Source: Bacteroidales bacterium (GTDB lineage: Bacteria > Bacteroidota > Bacteroidia > Bacteroidales > UBA12077). From it: DNA of 41,794 bases. Each line of letters starts with the position of its first letter. Within the stretch, counting starts at the first letter, position 1. The notes beneath the pieces were generated by a model. The model was given only the letters and a program-made list of their open reading frames with translations. It did not search any database and was not told the origin of the DNA. The stretch is from positions 1-41,794 of the forward strand of contig DMBU01000077.1 of NCBI GenBank assembly GCA_003446015.1. The letters are read 5' to 3'. A program made the translations under genes and the position numbers. Of the stretch, positions 16,606 through 25,735 are shown piece by piece.

Positions 16606-16938
16606 TTAATCAAACATTAAATGGTAAGGGCGCTCAATCTCTTTTCTTAATTCCTCAATTCCTATATTTCTGCTTTTACGCAGAAATTCTTTTCCATCAA
16701 AGAAAATCAGAATTGTGGGAACAGTGAATATTGAATTTTGGGCTGCAATTTCAGGATTTATAACAGTATCGGAATAGTACATTTTTATGTTTGGAAAGTT
16801 TTTTTGAAGCAGTTCAGCTATCTTGGGTTTTAAAACCTTACACACATTGCACTTTTCATGTGAAAAGTAAACTAAAAGTCCAGGGTTGTTTTCAATGGTT
16901 TTGTTATAATCTTCAATGGATGTTATTGTATTAATCAT
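16606..16938 (-). CDS. Thioredoxin-family protein
   Basis: A 110-residue thioredoxin-fold protein starting at the ATG at 16938, which overlaps the stop of the preceding gene by one base. The active-site pair is Cys-Asn-Val-Cys in HEKCNVCKVLKPK (CxxC near residues 30-33), and the cis-proline region is FTVPTILIF. It has no signal peptide, so it should work in the cytoplasm as a disulfide reductase or a thiol partner. The partner is unknown. Translational coupling to the CoA-binding protein gene suggests a joint role, but none is established. Confidence 0.85.
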   Translation of the reverse strand: MINTITSIEDYNKTIENNPGLLVYFSHEKCNVCKVLKPKIAELLQKNFPNIKMYYSDTVINPEIAAQNSIFTVPTILIFFDGKEFLRKSRNIGIEELRKEIERPYHLMFD

Positions 16939-17297
16939 TAGTAATTGTTTGAATTTAGCATGATTAATGTACAAGCAATACAAACTTCTATGTTATTTTT
17001 CATCGCGATCTCTATAAGCTCTTTGTTCTCTGAACCCGGATTAAAAATGAGTCGCTTAGGGGCAAGTTCAAGAATGTAATCGTAATATTCTTTTTGATTT
17101 TCGGGATTAAGATATAAAGTTATGGTATGTATATCTTTAAGTTTAGGTTTCCCCAGAATAATTTTTTGCCACATGATAACTCCTTCACGAATTCCAATAG
17201 GTACAACTTCGTGACCATGTCGAACCAAACTTTTCACAGCTTTATGCGAAAAGCGAATTGGATTTGGACTTGCTCCTAAAACAAGAGTCTTCTTCAT
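16938..17297 (-). CDS. CoA-binding domain protein (small Rossmann fold)
   Basis: A 119-residue single-domain protein of the CoA_binding_2 type. It has the Rossmann start KKTLVLGASPNPIRFSHKAV, the GHEVVPIGIR strand-turn, and the FNPGSEN loop near the end, as in YccU-like proteins. It may bind CoA or a nucleotide; no catalytic role is known for the family. Its stop overlaps the thioredoxin-family gene's start by one base, so they are co-translated. No signal sequence, hence cytoplasmic. Confidence 0.85.
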   Translation of the reverse strand: MKKTLVLGASPNPIRFSHKAVKSLVRHGHEVVPIGIREGVIMWQKIILGKPKLKDIHTITLYLNPENQKEYYDYILELAPKRLIFNPGSENKELIEIAMKNNIEVCIACTLIMLNSNNY

Positions 17298-17441
17298 GTT
17301 AAACAGATTTATTAAAATTAAAAATCCAAAATATTGATTTATTGCTGATTAAATTTCAAGTTATAAGCATGAAATCTTTCTGAAAGATAGTAAAAAAATA
17401 GCTAAGAATAAAAGAGGAAACTTGTGTTGTGCAATATCTAT

Positions 17442-17933
17442 TTATGCTTTTTCTTTAAAAGTTTGAATTAATACCACAGCATGTGCAGCAATTCCTTCCT
17501 CTCTGCCAACAAATCCCAGTTTTTCAGTTGTAGTAGCTTTAATCGAAATTTGGTCTTGTTCAACACATAATATTTGGGCGATTGTTTTAACCATTTCAGG
17601 GATAAAGTCTTTTATTTTTGGTTGTTGTAAACAAATTGTAGAATCTAAATTAACTAATGTATATCTCTTATCTGAAATAAGATCTTTAGTCTTTTCCAGT
17701 AATATTTTACTATCGATATTTTTATATTCCTGATCTGTATCGGGGAAATGATAACCAATATCGCGCAATGCAGCAGCACCAAGCATCGCATCACAAATAG
17801 CATGTATTAAAACATCACCATCGGAGTGGGCAACACAACCTTTGGTGTGTGGTATTTTTATGCCACCAAGGAATAATTCTCTTCCTTCTTCTAATTGATG
17901 TACATCATATCCGTAACCGATTCTAATGTTCAT
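17442..17933 (-). CDS. ispF: 2-C-methyl-D-erythritol 2,4-cyclodiphosphate synthase
   Basis: A 163-residue enzyme of the MEP isoprenoid pathway, closing CDP-ME 2-phosphate to MEcPP. The metal-binding Asp10-Val-His12 is visible in GYGYDVHQL. Other family words are HSDGDVLIHAICDAMLGAAALRDIGYHFPDTD and the C-terminal KATTTEKLGFVGREEGIAAHA. Length matches the family. The start overlaps the porV stop by one base (TAATG), so it is translationally coupled to a secretion gene although the functions look unrelated. Confidence 0.95.
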   Translation of the reverse strand: MNIRIGYGYDVHQLEEGRELFLGGIKIPHTKGCVAHSDGDVLIHAICDAMLGAAALRDIGYHFPDTDQEYKNIDSKILLEKTKDLISDKRYTLVNLDSTICLQQPKIKDFIPEMVKTIAQILCVEQDQISIKATTTEKLGFVGREEGIAAHAVVLIQTFKEKA

Positions 17934-19114
17934 TATCCTAATCGTTCTTTCTTTTGTAATTTAAATGCCTGAAAATCTAGTCCTATTGTAAATCGCATGG
18001 TATTTGCTAAAGGATTATTTTGTTTAACCGGAATTAAATAAGAAAAATCAATAGCAAAAACATTGAGTTTTAAACCAACACCAACTGTAAAATACTTACG
18101 ATTTCCTTTTGTTTCATGTTCGTGAAAATATCCGGCACGAACAGCAAACTGATTCGCATACCAATACTCAGCTCCTACCGAGTATTTTATTTCATGTAAT
18201 TCTTCTTCCCATCCTCCCGGAGCATCATAAAATGATTGAACGATCCCTTCAAGAACAGAAACATCAGAATCATACCCGAAAAGTGTACTATCAATTGTTA
18301 TTGGGGGTGTTGGTACTAAGAATTTATTTAAATCTAATGCAAAAGCTAATGAGTTGTAATCGTCAATGTTATATTTAATTGCTGTACCAATCTTTAAGTT
18401 CGTTGGTAAAAAATCCTTTTGGATATCGGTATATGAGATTTTTGTTCCAATATTTGATATGTTTATACCGAAAGATAATTCATAGTTATTTTCACCAAGT
18501 TTTAAGTCAGGGTCGAAATAGTACATTGAAATGTCGGCTGCTACAGCATTTCCTGCTTTTGTCTCTGCCCCGGCAACAACGGCTCCTCCTGTTATATCGG
18601 AACGAATGTATCTAAAAGCAACTCCACCAGAAACTTTCTCAGAAAAAGCTCTTGAATACGTAGCATCAACAGACATTTCATAGGGCGAATGCTGCCCATC
18701 ATATAAGCCTTCCTCATTTGTGAATTGAATCTCACCTAAATCAAAATACAATAAAGTAGCTGCAATGGTTTGCTTTTTATCTATTCTTTTATAAAATGAT
18801 AAATATCCAAGATTAATATCATTTACTAAATTACGTAACCAGGGAGTATATGATACTGCAATTCCCATATCACTTTCAACAAAAGCATATTTAGCAGGAT
18901 TCCAGTGCATTGAGTTATAATCTGGTGATGTAGCTGCTCCAACATCACCCATTGCACCAGCTCTTGAGTCTGAGGCTATAGTTAAAAATGATGCAGAATA
19001 TTCCAAAGGATTATTTGATCCAATCAAGTCTTGTTTATCAATTACGTCTTGTCCAAAAATAGTAAAGCTAAATAGGGTTAATAAAATTCCGAGTGCACAA
19101 ATTTTTTTCATCAT
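17933..19114 (-). CDS. porV: Type IX secretion system outer-membrane shuttle protein PorV
   Basis: A 393-residue beta-barrel outer membrane protein with signal peptide (cleavage after about residue 22, SFTIFGQ). PorV-type features: SASFLTIASDSRAGAMGDVGAATSPDYNSMHWNPAKYAF near the start and repeated amphipathic strands to the end. In the T9SS, PorV binds cargo proteins and delivers them from the translocon to PorU for CTD cleavage and anchoring. Here it lies 57 bases after porU on the same strand, the conserved pairing. ispF follows with a one-base overlap. Confidence 0.95.
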   Translation of the reverse strand: MMKKICALGILLTLFSFTIFGQDVIDKQDLIGSNNPLEYSASFLTIASDSRAGAMGDVGAATSPDYNSMHWNPAKYAFVESDMGIAVSYTPWLRNLVNDINLGYLSFYKRIDKKQTIAATLLYFDLGEIQFTNEEGLYDGQHSPYEMSVDATYSRAFSEKVSGGVAFRYIRSDITGGAVVAGAETKAGNAVAADISMYYFDPDLKLGENNYELSFGINISNIGTKISYTDIQKDFLPTNLKIGTAIKYNIDDYNSLAFALDLNKFLVPTPPITIDSTLFGYDSDVSVLEGIVQSFYDAPGGWEEELHEIKYSVGAEYWYANQFAVRAGYFHEHETKGNRKYFTVGVGLKLNVFAIDFSYLIPVKQNNPLANTMRFTIGLDFQAFKLQKKERLG

Positions 19115-19171
19115 AGTTCGAGTAAAATGTAAGTCTGCAAATATAGAATTATTTGCCGATTAACCATGTTA

Positions 19172-22100
19172 TTATTTTAGTATTACAAGCTTTTCAATTT
19201 TCTTAACTGTTTCTCCATCAATAGTTCTGACTTTTATTTGATAGATATAAACACCTCTCCCGATTTTGTCGCCAAAATCATCAAGTCCATCCCATTGAAT
19301 AGCATCAGAACGAAAAGCATTTGAATTTATTATGGTACTAATTGTTTTTACTAGTTTCCCTGAAACAGTAAAAATCTGTATTAAAACTTCGAGGTCTTCA
19401 TTGGGTCGGTTATGATCGAAGTAAAATGCTGTTTGTTCTGTAAACGGATTAGGGTAATTGAATAGATTTTTAATTGACAGATTTTCGGATTCTGCTACAA
19501 TAAAATCCAGATTTTCTTCCGAAGAATTATTGTATACATCCCAAACTTTTAATTTTAAATTATGATCACCTTCATCGAGTTCTGAAAATAAATATTCAAT
19601 CTTTCCTTTTTGGTAATCATCAATATCCGATTCATAATAATCGTTAAGTACAATTAAATTACTGGTGTTATTATCAAGTGTAGCAGTAATGTCGTGGCCA
19701 ATACCATTTCCAACAGTATTAATTCCACTGCTGTCATTTAAAACAACATATAACTTAGGATTTTCATCGGTTACTCCTCCACTGACAAAATTTTCGTCGT
19801 TCATGTATAACTGCACATTTGGACCAATGTCATCAGATTCGGCATTATTATTTGATCCACCAATAATAAAATCATCAAAATAACCCTTTGCATCAATATT
19901 TGCACCGATGGAGTAATAGCTTATTTTGCCTTTGTCAAAATTATACGATATATCTTTGGGAACAACAAAGCTAAACTGAAACTTGCCATTTATTGCACTT
20001 GCCTTTCCTTTATATAGAATATTGTTCTGGATTTTAAAATCCATTGGTGTATCGCCATCATTCCCCAGGGTTGTAATTGTTCTTTTTTTATCCAAAACAA
20101 GTGGATAAACTATTCCATTATATGAAGATATCAAATTTCCTGTATTGTTTTCAATATGTCCATGGATGGTAACTTTTGTTAAAGCTTTCAGGGTGTCGGT
20201 ATATGTATTAACACTGTTGTGATTTATTGAATCAGTACTAATAGAATACTGTGGTAATGGCATTTTTAATGCAGGATCGCCCAACAAAGTAAAGTTTCTT
20301 TTATTGTTTTCTGTACCAGAAGCGTTTTTTGCTAACCTGATAATATCACCTAAAGTATAATTGTTGCCTTTGTAATCTTTTTCAAAAGCATAATTGTAAA
20401 AATTACGGTTCAACGTGTAATTAGGACTTGAATAAACAAGCCTGGTTGTTGAGAAGAGTGCAATTCCACCACCTTTAGGGTTAAGCAATACCAGTTCACC
20501 AGCCGATGTGTATTTATGATTATCGAATCGACTAAATTCGCAGGTGGCAGTCATGAAAATTGCCAGTTTATCGAAATTTACCCAGGAATTAATATCATCA
20601 ATAGATAATATACGTTCGTGTGCTAATCCTGCTTCACCACCATGACCGGTATAATTAAAAATTAAAATACCATTATTTACTTCGTCGTTGATTAACCTGT
20701 TAACTTCCGGATAGCTTTCATCAACAGCAGATGATTGCTGAGGGAAAGCATCAAGATATAGTTTATTTATAAAGAAATACTTATAAGTTGTGTCAACAAA
20801 ACTTGCTAAACGATCAGCATCGCGCATATGTATGTTATTATCTTCGTCGTCGCCAATAAAACAAAGTGAATTAATCCAGTTTCCCTTATTTTCTATATCT
20901 AAATATGATTTTATTTTTTCGACCATTTGTTGAGCCTCTTCACTCGATTTTACAGGGAATCTTCCAATTCCTATATCAACCAAACCTGAATTACTGGCTT
21001 CAACATTATCGGTAGCATCAAGCAGTCCAAAAAAATCGTCTGTTACAAATGATGTTGTTGGGTTTAAAGAGTTTGCCGATTGATAAGTTAAAATATAATT
21101 GATGTTACTGGCTGTAATTGATTTATGATCAAATGATCCGTCGCCAATGAATAATAAATATTTCAAGGTATCAGATGTAGTTGGTCTATCGTAAATCATT
21201 CTTACAAAATTTCTAAATGCAGCAGCATCTGGCGTGCCTGACGAAAATTCATTGAAAATCTGATCGGGGGTAACAACAACAACTGATAATCCATCATTAT
21301 TTTTATGAATCTGAGCTATTTCGTTAGCCTGAGAAATAAAATCAGGATGCGTAATGATGATCATGTCTTTATGATTCACATTATGCAAATTCTGATTCTC
21401 TATATTCCCAACAAGTTCAGGAACGAATAAATTTTCAGTATTAAATGCTATAAATTCATTTAATCCGGGTTGTACATTTACTTTAATTGATACGGAACTT
21501 CCTGTAATATTAGTAAGTGCCAAGTTTTGTGGTTGATTTGGGTTGCTAATATTCCACACCTTTGTGGTTGAATTTGTATTTTTGATTTCAAATGTGATGA
21601 TTTTAGATGTGAGATCAGGATTATAATATCTGAAAATGAGTTGATCATTACTTAGTGCTATTTGTCGTTCTGCATTAAGTGTAATGTAATCGAGCCATCC
21701 TTCCGATGAAGATGAAGATTTATTGTAGTTTATATTTATTGTAAAATTATCATTTGTGCTTGTGAAATTACCTTCGGCAATTTTTCTAATAGCGTATGTA
21801 GAAGTATAGGAGCTCATATTTATTGCCGCTATTTCCTGGTTAGTAATTGTTTGACTGCCCGATTTAATATCAAAAGTCGTACTTGAGGATGATCGGGCAG
21901 CTAAAGCTGATCTTAAGCGAATAGGATTCGATTGTATGAGATTCGGAAATTCAAACTCAAAGTTATAATTGGTTGTTATATCGAAATGTTCACCAAACCA
22001 CAGTTGTCCTGATTCGAGTAAATTTTCCCGATCAATTTCATGATGCAGAAAATCAGTAAAGGAGTTCAATGTTTCGATAGCTGTACCTGTCGGATCATTA

Positions 22101-22993
22101 ATATTATTGATCGTATTTAATGTTCCGATATCCGTAGTTAAGAATAAGTAATTATAATCTGAATATTGATGTTTATTTAAATAGTAGAAATTATTAGCTA
22201 TATCATATTCCATTTCATTAGGGCCTTTGGCATAAAATAAAATGTAATCATCGTTGTTAAAAACTCCATCTACGCCTTTTTCAAAATAAACAGCATTTTG
22301 AATTAAATCATCCTGACAATCTTCTGCATTCGATAATGGAAGCATTCCAGAAGAATTACCATACACCTTAACATTAGATGGATTTGCAAATCCCATATCG
22401 ATTAAGTCCGAATAAGTCAATTTGTAAATTCCATTGTAGTTTAAACGAATTTTAATCCATGTTCCATTTTTTAAAACAGATTCAGAAGTAAAGCTTTTAG
22501 AACTTAGTTTACTCGAAATGATATTCTTATTTGGCACAATTTCAATATCAAAAGAAATAGCTTTCTCAATTTGACCGGTTAAAGGATTCTTCCTAATTGG
22601 CAAAAGATTCAGTTGTAAATAGGGTTGTTTCCGTTTAAAACTTATCACAGATTCATAGCTAATATTTTCAGGGATTTGATTTTTATATTTTAAAATTGAT
22701 AGTTCTTTACTACTAAGGTTCTCATATTTAATATTTGATATTTTTAATTCAACATTTTGGGAGTTAACTTTAATTAGTTCATAATAGTGTGGGTAATTGT
22801 CTTCCTGGTTATTGTAACAAGCACCTTCGAAAAACAGGAATTCTGTTGTGTTTATATTTTTCTGATTAAGTTGGTAATAATGAGAAATCTTCTTTGGTAA
22901 TTCCCAGCTTATTTTTCGGGTATAAGTCTTTTTCTGACCAAATGTGTATAAAATGATGAAAAATAAAAGGTTAAAAATGAGTATTCTTTTCAT
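19172..22993 (-). CDS. porU: Type IX secretion system C-terminal signal peptidase PorU
   Basis: A 1273-residue Cys protease of the gingipain (C25) family that removes the C-terminal signal of T9SS cargo at the cell surface. The ATG at 22993 starts the signal peptide (MKRILIFNLLFFIILYTFGQ); a more upstream in-frame start at 23023 adds ten residues and is less likely. Catalytic residues are His784 in NYTGHGGEAG and Cys818 in MTATCEFSRFD, spaced as in gingipains. The first 500 or so residues are the PorU N-terminal domain. The C-terminus (FNYPNPFTEQT..., ending in KKIEKLVILK) resembles a FlgD-like or T9SS-CTD fold. porV follows on the same strand, and gldJ and a PorP/SprF gene diverge from it. 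Confidence 0.95.
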   Translation of the reverse strand: MKRILIFNLLFFIILYTFGQKKTYTRKISWELPKKISHYYQLNQKNINTTEFLFFEGACYNNQEDNYPHYYELIKVNSQNVELKISNIKYENLSSKELSILKYKNQIPENISYESVISFKRKQPYLQLNLLPIRKNPLTGQIEKAISFDIEIVPNKNIISSKLSSKSFTSESVLKNGTWIKIRLNYNGIYKLTYSDLIDMGFANPSNVKVYGNSSGMLPLSNAEDCQDDLIQNAVYFEKGVDGVFNNDDYILFYAKGPNEMEYDIANNFYYLNKHQYSDYNYLFLTTDIGTLNTINNINDPTGTAIETLNSFTDFLHHEIDRENLLESGQLWFGEHFDITTNYNFEFEFPNLIQSNPIRLRSALAARSSSSTTFDIKSGSQTITNQEIAAINMSSYTSTYAIRKIAEGNFTSTNDNFTININYNKSSSSSEGWLDYITLNAERQIALSNDQLIFRYYNPDLTSKIITFEIKNTNSTTKVWNISNPNQPQNLALTNITGSSVSIKVNVQPGLNEFIAFNTENLFVPELVGNIENQNLHNVNHKDMIIITHPDFISQANEIAQIHKNNDGLSVVVVTPDQIFNEFSSGTPDAAAFRNFVRMIYDRPTTSDTLKYLLFIGDGSFDHKSITASNINYILTYQSANSLNPTTSFVTDDFFGLLDATDNVEASNSGLVDIGIGRFPVKSSEEAQQMVEKIKSYLDIENKGNWINSLCFIGDDEDNNIHMRDADRLASFVDTTYKYFFINKLYLDAFPQQSSAVDESYPEVNRLINDEVNNGILIFNYTGHGGEAGLAHERILSIDDINSWVNFDKLAIFMTATCEFSRFDNHKYTSAGELVLLNPKGGGIALFSTTRLVYSSPNYTLNRNFYNYAFEKDYKGNNYTLGDIIRLAKNASGTENNKRNFTLLGDPALKMPLPQYSISTDSINHNSVNTYTDTLKALTKVTIHGHIENNTGNLISSYNGIVYPLVLDKKRTITTLGNDGDTPMDFKIQNNILYKGKASAINGKFQFSFVVPKDISYNFDKGKISYYSIGANIDAKGYFDDFIIGGSNNNAESDDIGPNVQLYMNDENFVSGGVTDENPKLYVVLNDSSGINTVGNGIGHDITATLDNNTSNLIVLNDYYESDIDDYQKGKIEYLFSELDEGDHNLKLKVWDVYNNSSEENLDFIVAESENLSIKNLFNYPNPFTEQTAFYFDHNRPNEDLEVLIQIFTVSGKLVKTISTIINSNAFRSDAIQWDGLDDFGDKIGRGVYIYQIKVRTIDGETVKKIEKLVILK

Positions 22994-23127
22994 TAGGTTT
23001 GATAATTTTATGCAAAGAAACAAAACTTTATTAGATGTAATAATGAATTTTTATATTCGTTATCTTAAATCATAATAATAACAACGAGAATCAAATAGTT
23101 AATATTGTAAGTATAGTTGCGCTTTTA

Positions 23128-24102
23128 ATGAAAAGAACATTAATTATCATAATGATTTTAATTACAAAACAACTGTACAGTCAGGATGTTGAATTTTCGC
23201 AATATTATGCGAACCCTTTGTACTTAAATCCTGCATTTGCGGGTTCGGATGATTATGCCAGGCTCTCACTGAATTATAAAACCATATTGCCAACATCATT
23301 TGGGGATTACAGTACTTATAGTGCTTCACTAGATAAATATTATGACAATTTAAGTGGAGGAATAGGATTTCAGATAATGAACGACCGACAAGCTCAAGGA
23401 GTAATAAACGATTTGGGGTTTAATCTTATTTATTCATATCATTTGAAACTTAGAAAAAAGTGGGCCATTGCCACAGGGTTTAGACTTGGATATAACATTA
23501 AAACTTTAAATGGAAATAATTTAACCTACCCTGATATGCTGGATCCGGTAAATGGAGTCTCATCTGCTGGTGTAGAGAGCGGATTGTCTCAAAAATCATT
23601 GTATTTTGATTTTTCATTTGGAATGTTGACCTGGTATGATAATTATTATGCAGGAATATCTGTTGATCATTTAACAAATCCTAAAATATCATTAGGAAGT
23701 GATGATCCCGGACCGATTGGAAGGAAATATACTTTTCATGGAGGTATGGAAATCCCATTTTATAATAGTCTTCAACGAGTGCATATGACCGTATCTCCTA
23801 ATTTAATATTTCAAATGCAGGGAGGTTCATCAAAATTAAATTTAGGAGTTTATTTAAATAAAACTTATTTAACAACAGGGATATGGTTAAAAACAAATAC
23901 TAATTTTGATTTAACCGGTTGTGTCTTGATGTTAGGATATATTACAGATTATTCTACCTTTGCATACAGTTACGATGTGCCATTTTATTTGGGTGGTTTT
24001 AGTGGGATAATATCTGGAGGACATGAGGTAACCTTTTTATATAAATTCATGTATAAAAGCAAGAGAAAAAAAATAAAGGCAATAAAATGTCCTAAAATTT
24101 AG
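23128..24102 (+). CDS. PorP/SprF family type IX secretion outer membrane protein
   Basis: A 324-residue outer membrane beta-barrel with a signal peptide (about 1-18, ending in LYSQ) followed by the family word DVEFSQYYANPLYLNPAFAGSD. Later stretches such as DNLSGGIGFQIMNDRQAQG and the strand-rich tail fit PorP/SprF. These proteins help export or anchor particular T9SS cargo, and many paralogues exist per genome, so it may serve a particular substrate. It diverges from porU and precedes gldJ by 72 bases. I do not call it porP itself, because the core porP is usually with porKLMN, which is not here. Confidence 0.9.
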   Translation: MKRTLIIIMILITKQLYSQDVEFSQYYANPLYLNPAFAGSDDYARLSLNYKTILPTSFGDYSTYSASLDKYYDNLSGGIGFQIMNDRQAQGVINDLGFNLIYSYHLKLRKKWAIATGFRLGYNIKTLNGNNLTYPDMLDPVNGVSSAGVESGLSQKSLYFDFSFGMLTWYDNYYAGISVDHLTNPKISLGSDDPGPIGRKYTFHGGMEIPFYNSLQRVHMTVSPNLIFQMQGGSSKLNLGVYLNKTYLTTGIWLKTNTNFDLTGCVLMLGYITDYSTFAYSYDVPFYLGGFSGIISGGHEVTFLYKFMYKSKRKKIKAIKCPKI

Positions 24103-24103
24103 T

Positions 24104-24154
24104 TATATTTGTATATAAATTCTTGTTTGTAGAAGATAAAAATTACTATATTTG
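24104..24154 (+). promoter_or_regulatory. Candidate promoters for gldJ
   Basis: Two TATATTTG words (matching the Bacteroidota -7 TAnnTTTG) lie in the short PorP/SprF-gldJ spacer, at 24104-24111 and 24147-24154. The second has a TTTG -33 box at 24126-24129 with a 17-base spacer, and would start transcription near 24161, about 14 bases before the gldJ ATG. Confidence 0.5.
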
Positions 24155-24174
24155 AAATAAAAAATAGCATTACC

Positions 24175-25677
24175 ATGAACGTAAAGTTAAACATTTTCCC
24201 TTTAGTACTTATTAGTTTGCTAATTGTAACCGGCTGTAGTTTATTCGGTGGTGGGAACAAACCTGTAAAAACAGGAAATGAATCAACAACTACTGGTTGG
24301 GAATATAACAATCCTGATAACGGAGGTTTTGAGGTTAAAACAAATTATGAAGAACAACCTGGCCCGGGATTAGTCCTTATTGAAGGAGGTACTTATACCA
24401 TGGGACAAACAGAACAAGATGTTACCTATGACTGGAACAATGTTCCAAGAAGAGTTACTGTTGCTTCTTTTTATATGGATCAAACAGAAGTAAGAAATCT
24501 TGATTACAGAGAATATTTACATTGGATAAGAAGAGTTTTTGTTGATTATCCTGAAGTTTATAAAAATGCATTACCAGATACTTTAGTATGGAGAAGTCCA
24601 TTAGCATTTAATGAACCATACGTTGATTATTATTTCAGACATCCTGCTTATAATGAATATCCTGTAGTGGGTGTTGATTGGTTACAGGCAAATGACTATT
24701 GTGTTTGGAGAACAGATCGCGTTAATGAGATGATGCTTATTAACGAAGGTATTCTTGATATGGACCCAAATCAAATTGGCCGTGAAAATTTCAATACCGG
24801 AGCATATCTTGCCGGACAATACGAAGGATTAGTTGTTGAAAACCTACCTTCTTTGGATCCAAATAAAGAGAGCAGAAGAGTTACTATGGAAGATGGTATT
24901 CTACTTCCTAAATACAGACTTCCAACTGAAGCTGAATGGGAATATGCAGCCGTTGCATTAATCGGTAATACATACGATGAAAGATTATATGAAAGAAGAT
25001 TATTCCCCTGGGATGGTCATAATGTTCGAAATGCTGATGCGAAAAATAGAGGTATTATGATGGCCAACTTCAAACGTGGACGTGGTGATATGATGGGTAT
25101 GGCAGGTGATTTAAATGATAATGGTGCTATAACTGTTCCTGTTTCATCTTACTGGCCAAATGATTTCGGATTATATTGTATGGCAGGAAATGTTAACGAG
25201 TGGGTTTTAGATGTATACAGACCTTTATCCTATGAAGATGTAAATGATTTTCGTCCTTATCGTGGTAACGTATTTGAAACTCTTGTAAGGAATGAAGACG
25301 GGAGCATTGCTGCTAAAGATAGCTTAGGTAGATTAAAAACAAGAGCAGTAACTGATGAAGAAGCAGCTGGTAGAACTAACTACCAAACATCTGACTATAT
25401 TAATTACAGAGATGGTGATTTGATGTCTCGTCTGGATTATGAAAGTCAAGAGGCTGCAAGAGGTAATGCTTCAACAGGTTCTATGTATGCACAAAATGAG
25501 GGTGATATGGTATCTTTAGTAACCGATAAAGTTAGAGTTTATAAAGGTGGATCATGGAAGGACAGAGTTTACTGGTTAAATCCAGCATCTCGAAGATTCT
25601 TAGATCAGGATGAAGCGCGAGACGATTTAGGTTTCAGATGCGCAATGATTAGTGTAGGTAGTCAAACAGGTAAATAG
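24175..25677 (+). CDS. gldJ: Gliding motility / type IX secretion lipoprotein GldJ
   Basis: A 500-residue lipoprotein with lipobox LIVTGC (Cys21). It has an FGE-sulfatase-like (SUMF1) fold starting near PGLVLIEGGTYTMGQTEQDV and ending with RVYKGGSWKDRVYWLNPASRRF and DDLGFRCAM. The TTGWEYNNPDNGGFE segment and DWNNVPRR words match GldJ over GldK. In Flavobacterium johnsoniae GldJ is needed for gliding and T9SS stability, and there gldJ also lies beside porU and porV (recalled). A formylglycine-generating activity is not implied. Its own promoter and a strong terminator make it a separate unit from murF. Not every species with gldJ glides. Confidence 0.93.
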   Translation: MNVKLNIFPLVLISLLIVTGCSLFGGGNKPVKTGNESTTTGWEYNNPDNGGFEVKTNYEEQPGPGLVLIEGGTYTMGQTEQDVTYDWNNVPRRVTVASFYMDQTEVRNLDYREYLHWIRRVFVDYPEVYKNALPDTLVWRSPLAFNEPYVDYYFRHPAYNEYPVVGVDWLQANDYCVWRTDRVNEMMLINEGILDMDPNQIGRENFNTGAYLAGQYEGLVVENLPSLDPNKESRRVTMEDGILLPKYRLPTEAEWEYAAVALIGNTYDERLYERRLFPWDGHNVRNADAKNRGIMMANFKRGRGDMMGMAGDLNDNGAITVPVSSYWPNDFGLYCMAGNVNEWVLDVYRPLSYEDVNDFRPYRGNVFETLVRNEDGSIAAKDSLGRLKTRAVTDEEAAGRTNYQTSDYINYRDGDLMSRLDYESQEAARGNASTGSMYAQNEGDMVSLVTDKVRVYKGGSWKDRVYWLNPASRRFLDQDEARDDLGFRCAMISVGSQTGK

Positions 25678-25696
25678 AAAAAACAATTTTATAATT

Positions 25697-25724
25697 AAAA
25701 ACCTCATTCTTATGAGGTTTTTTT
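25697..25724 (+). terminator. Terminator after gldJ
   Basis: Perfect 10-bp stem AAAACCTCAT (25698-25707) with ATGAGGTTTT (25712-25721), loop TCTT and a following T run. The right arm lies only 15 bases before the chosen murF start, so murF is expressed by read-through or from a promoter close by. Confidence 0.85.
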
Positions 25725-25735
25725 GTTTATGGAAT

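Noticed and set aside
24175..25677. Formylglycine-generating enzyme / sulfatase modifier in place of gldJ.
   Set aside because: The fold is shared, but the lipobox, the GldJ-type N-terminal words and the T9SS neighbourhood fit GldJ.
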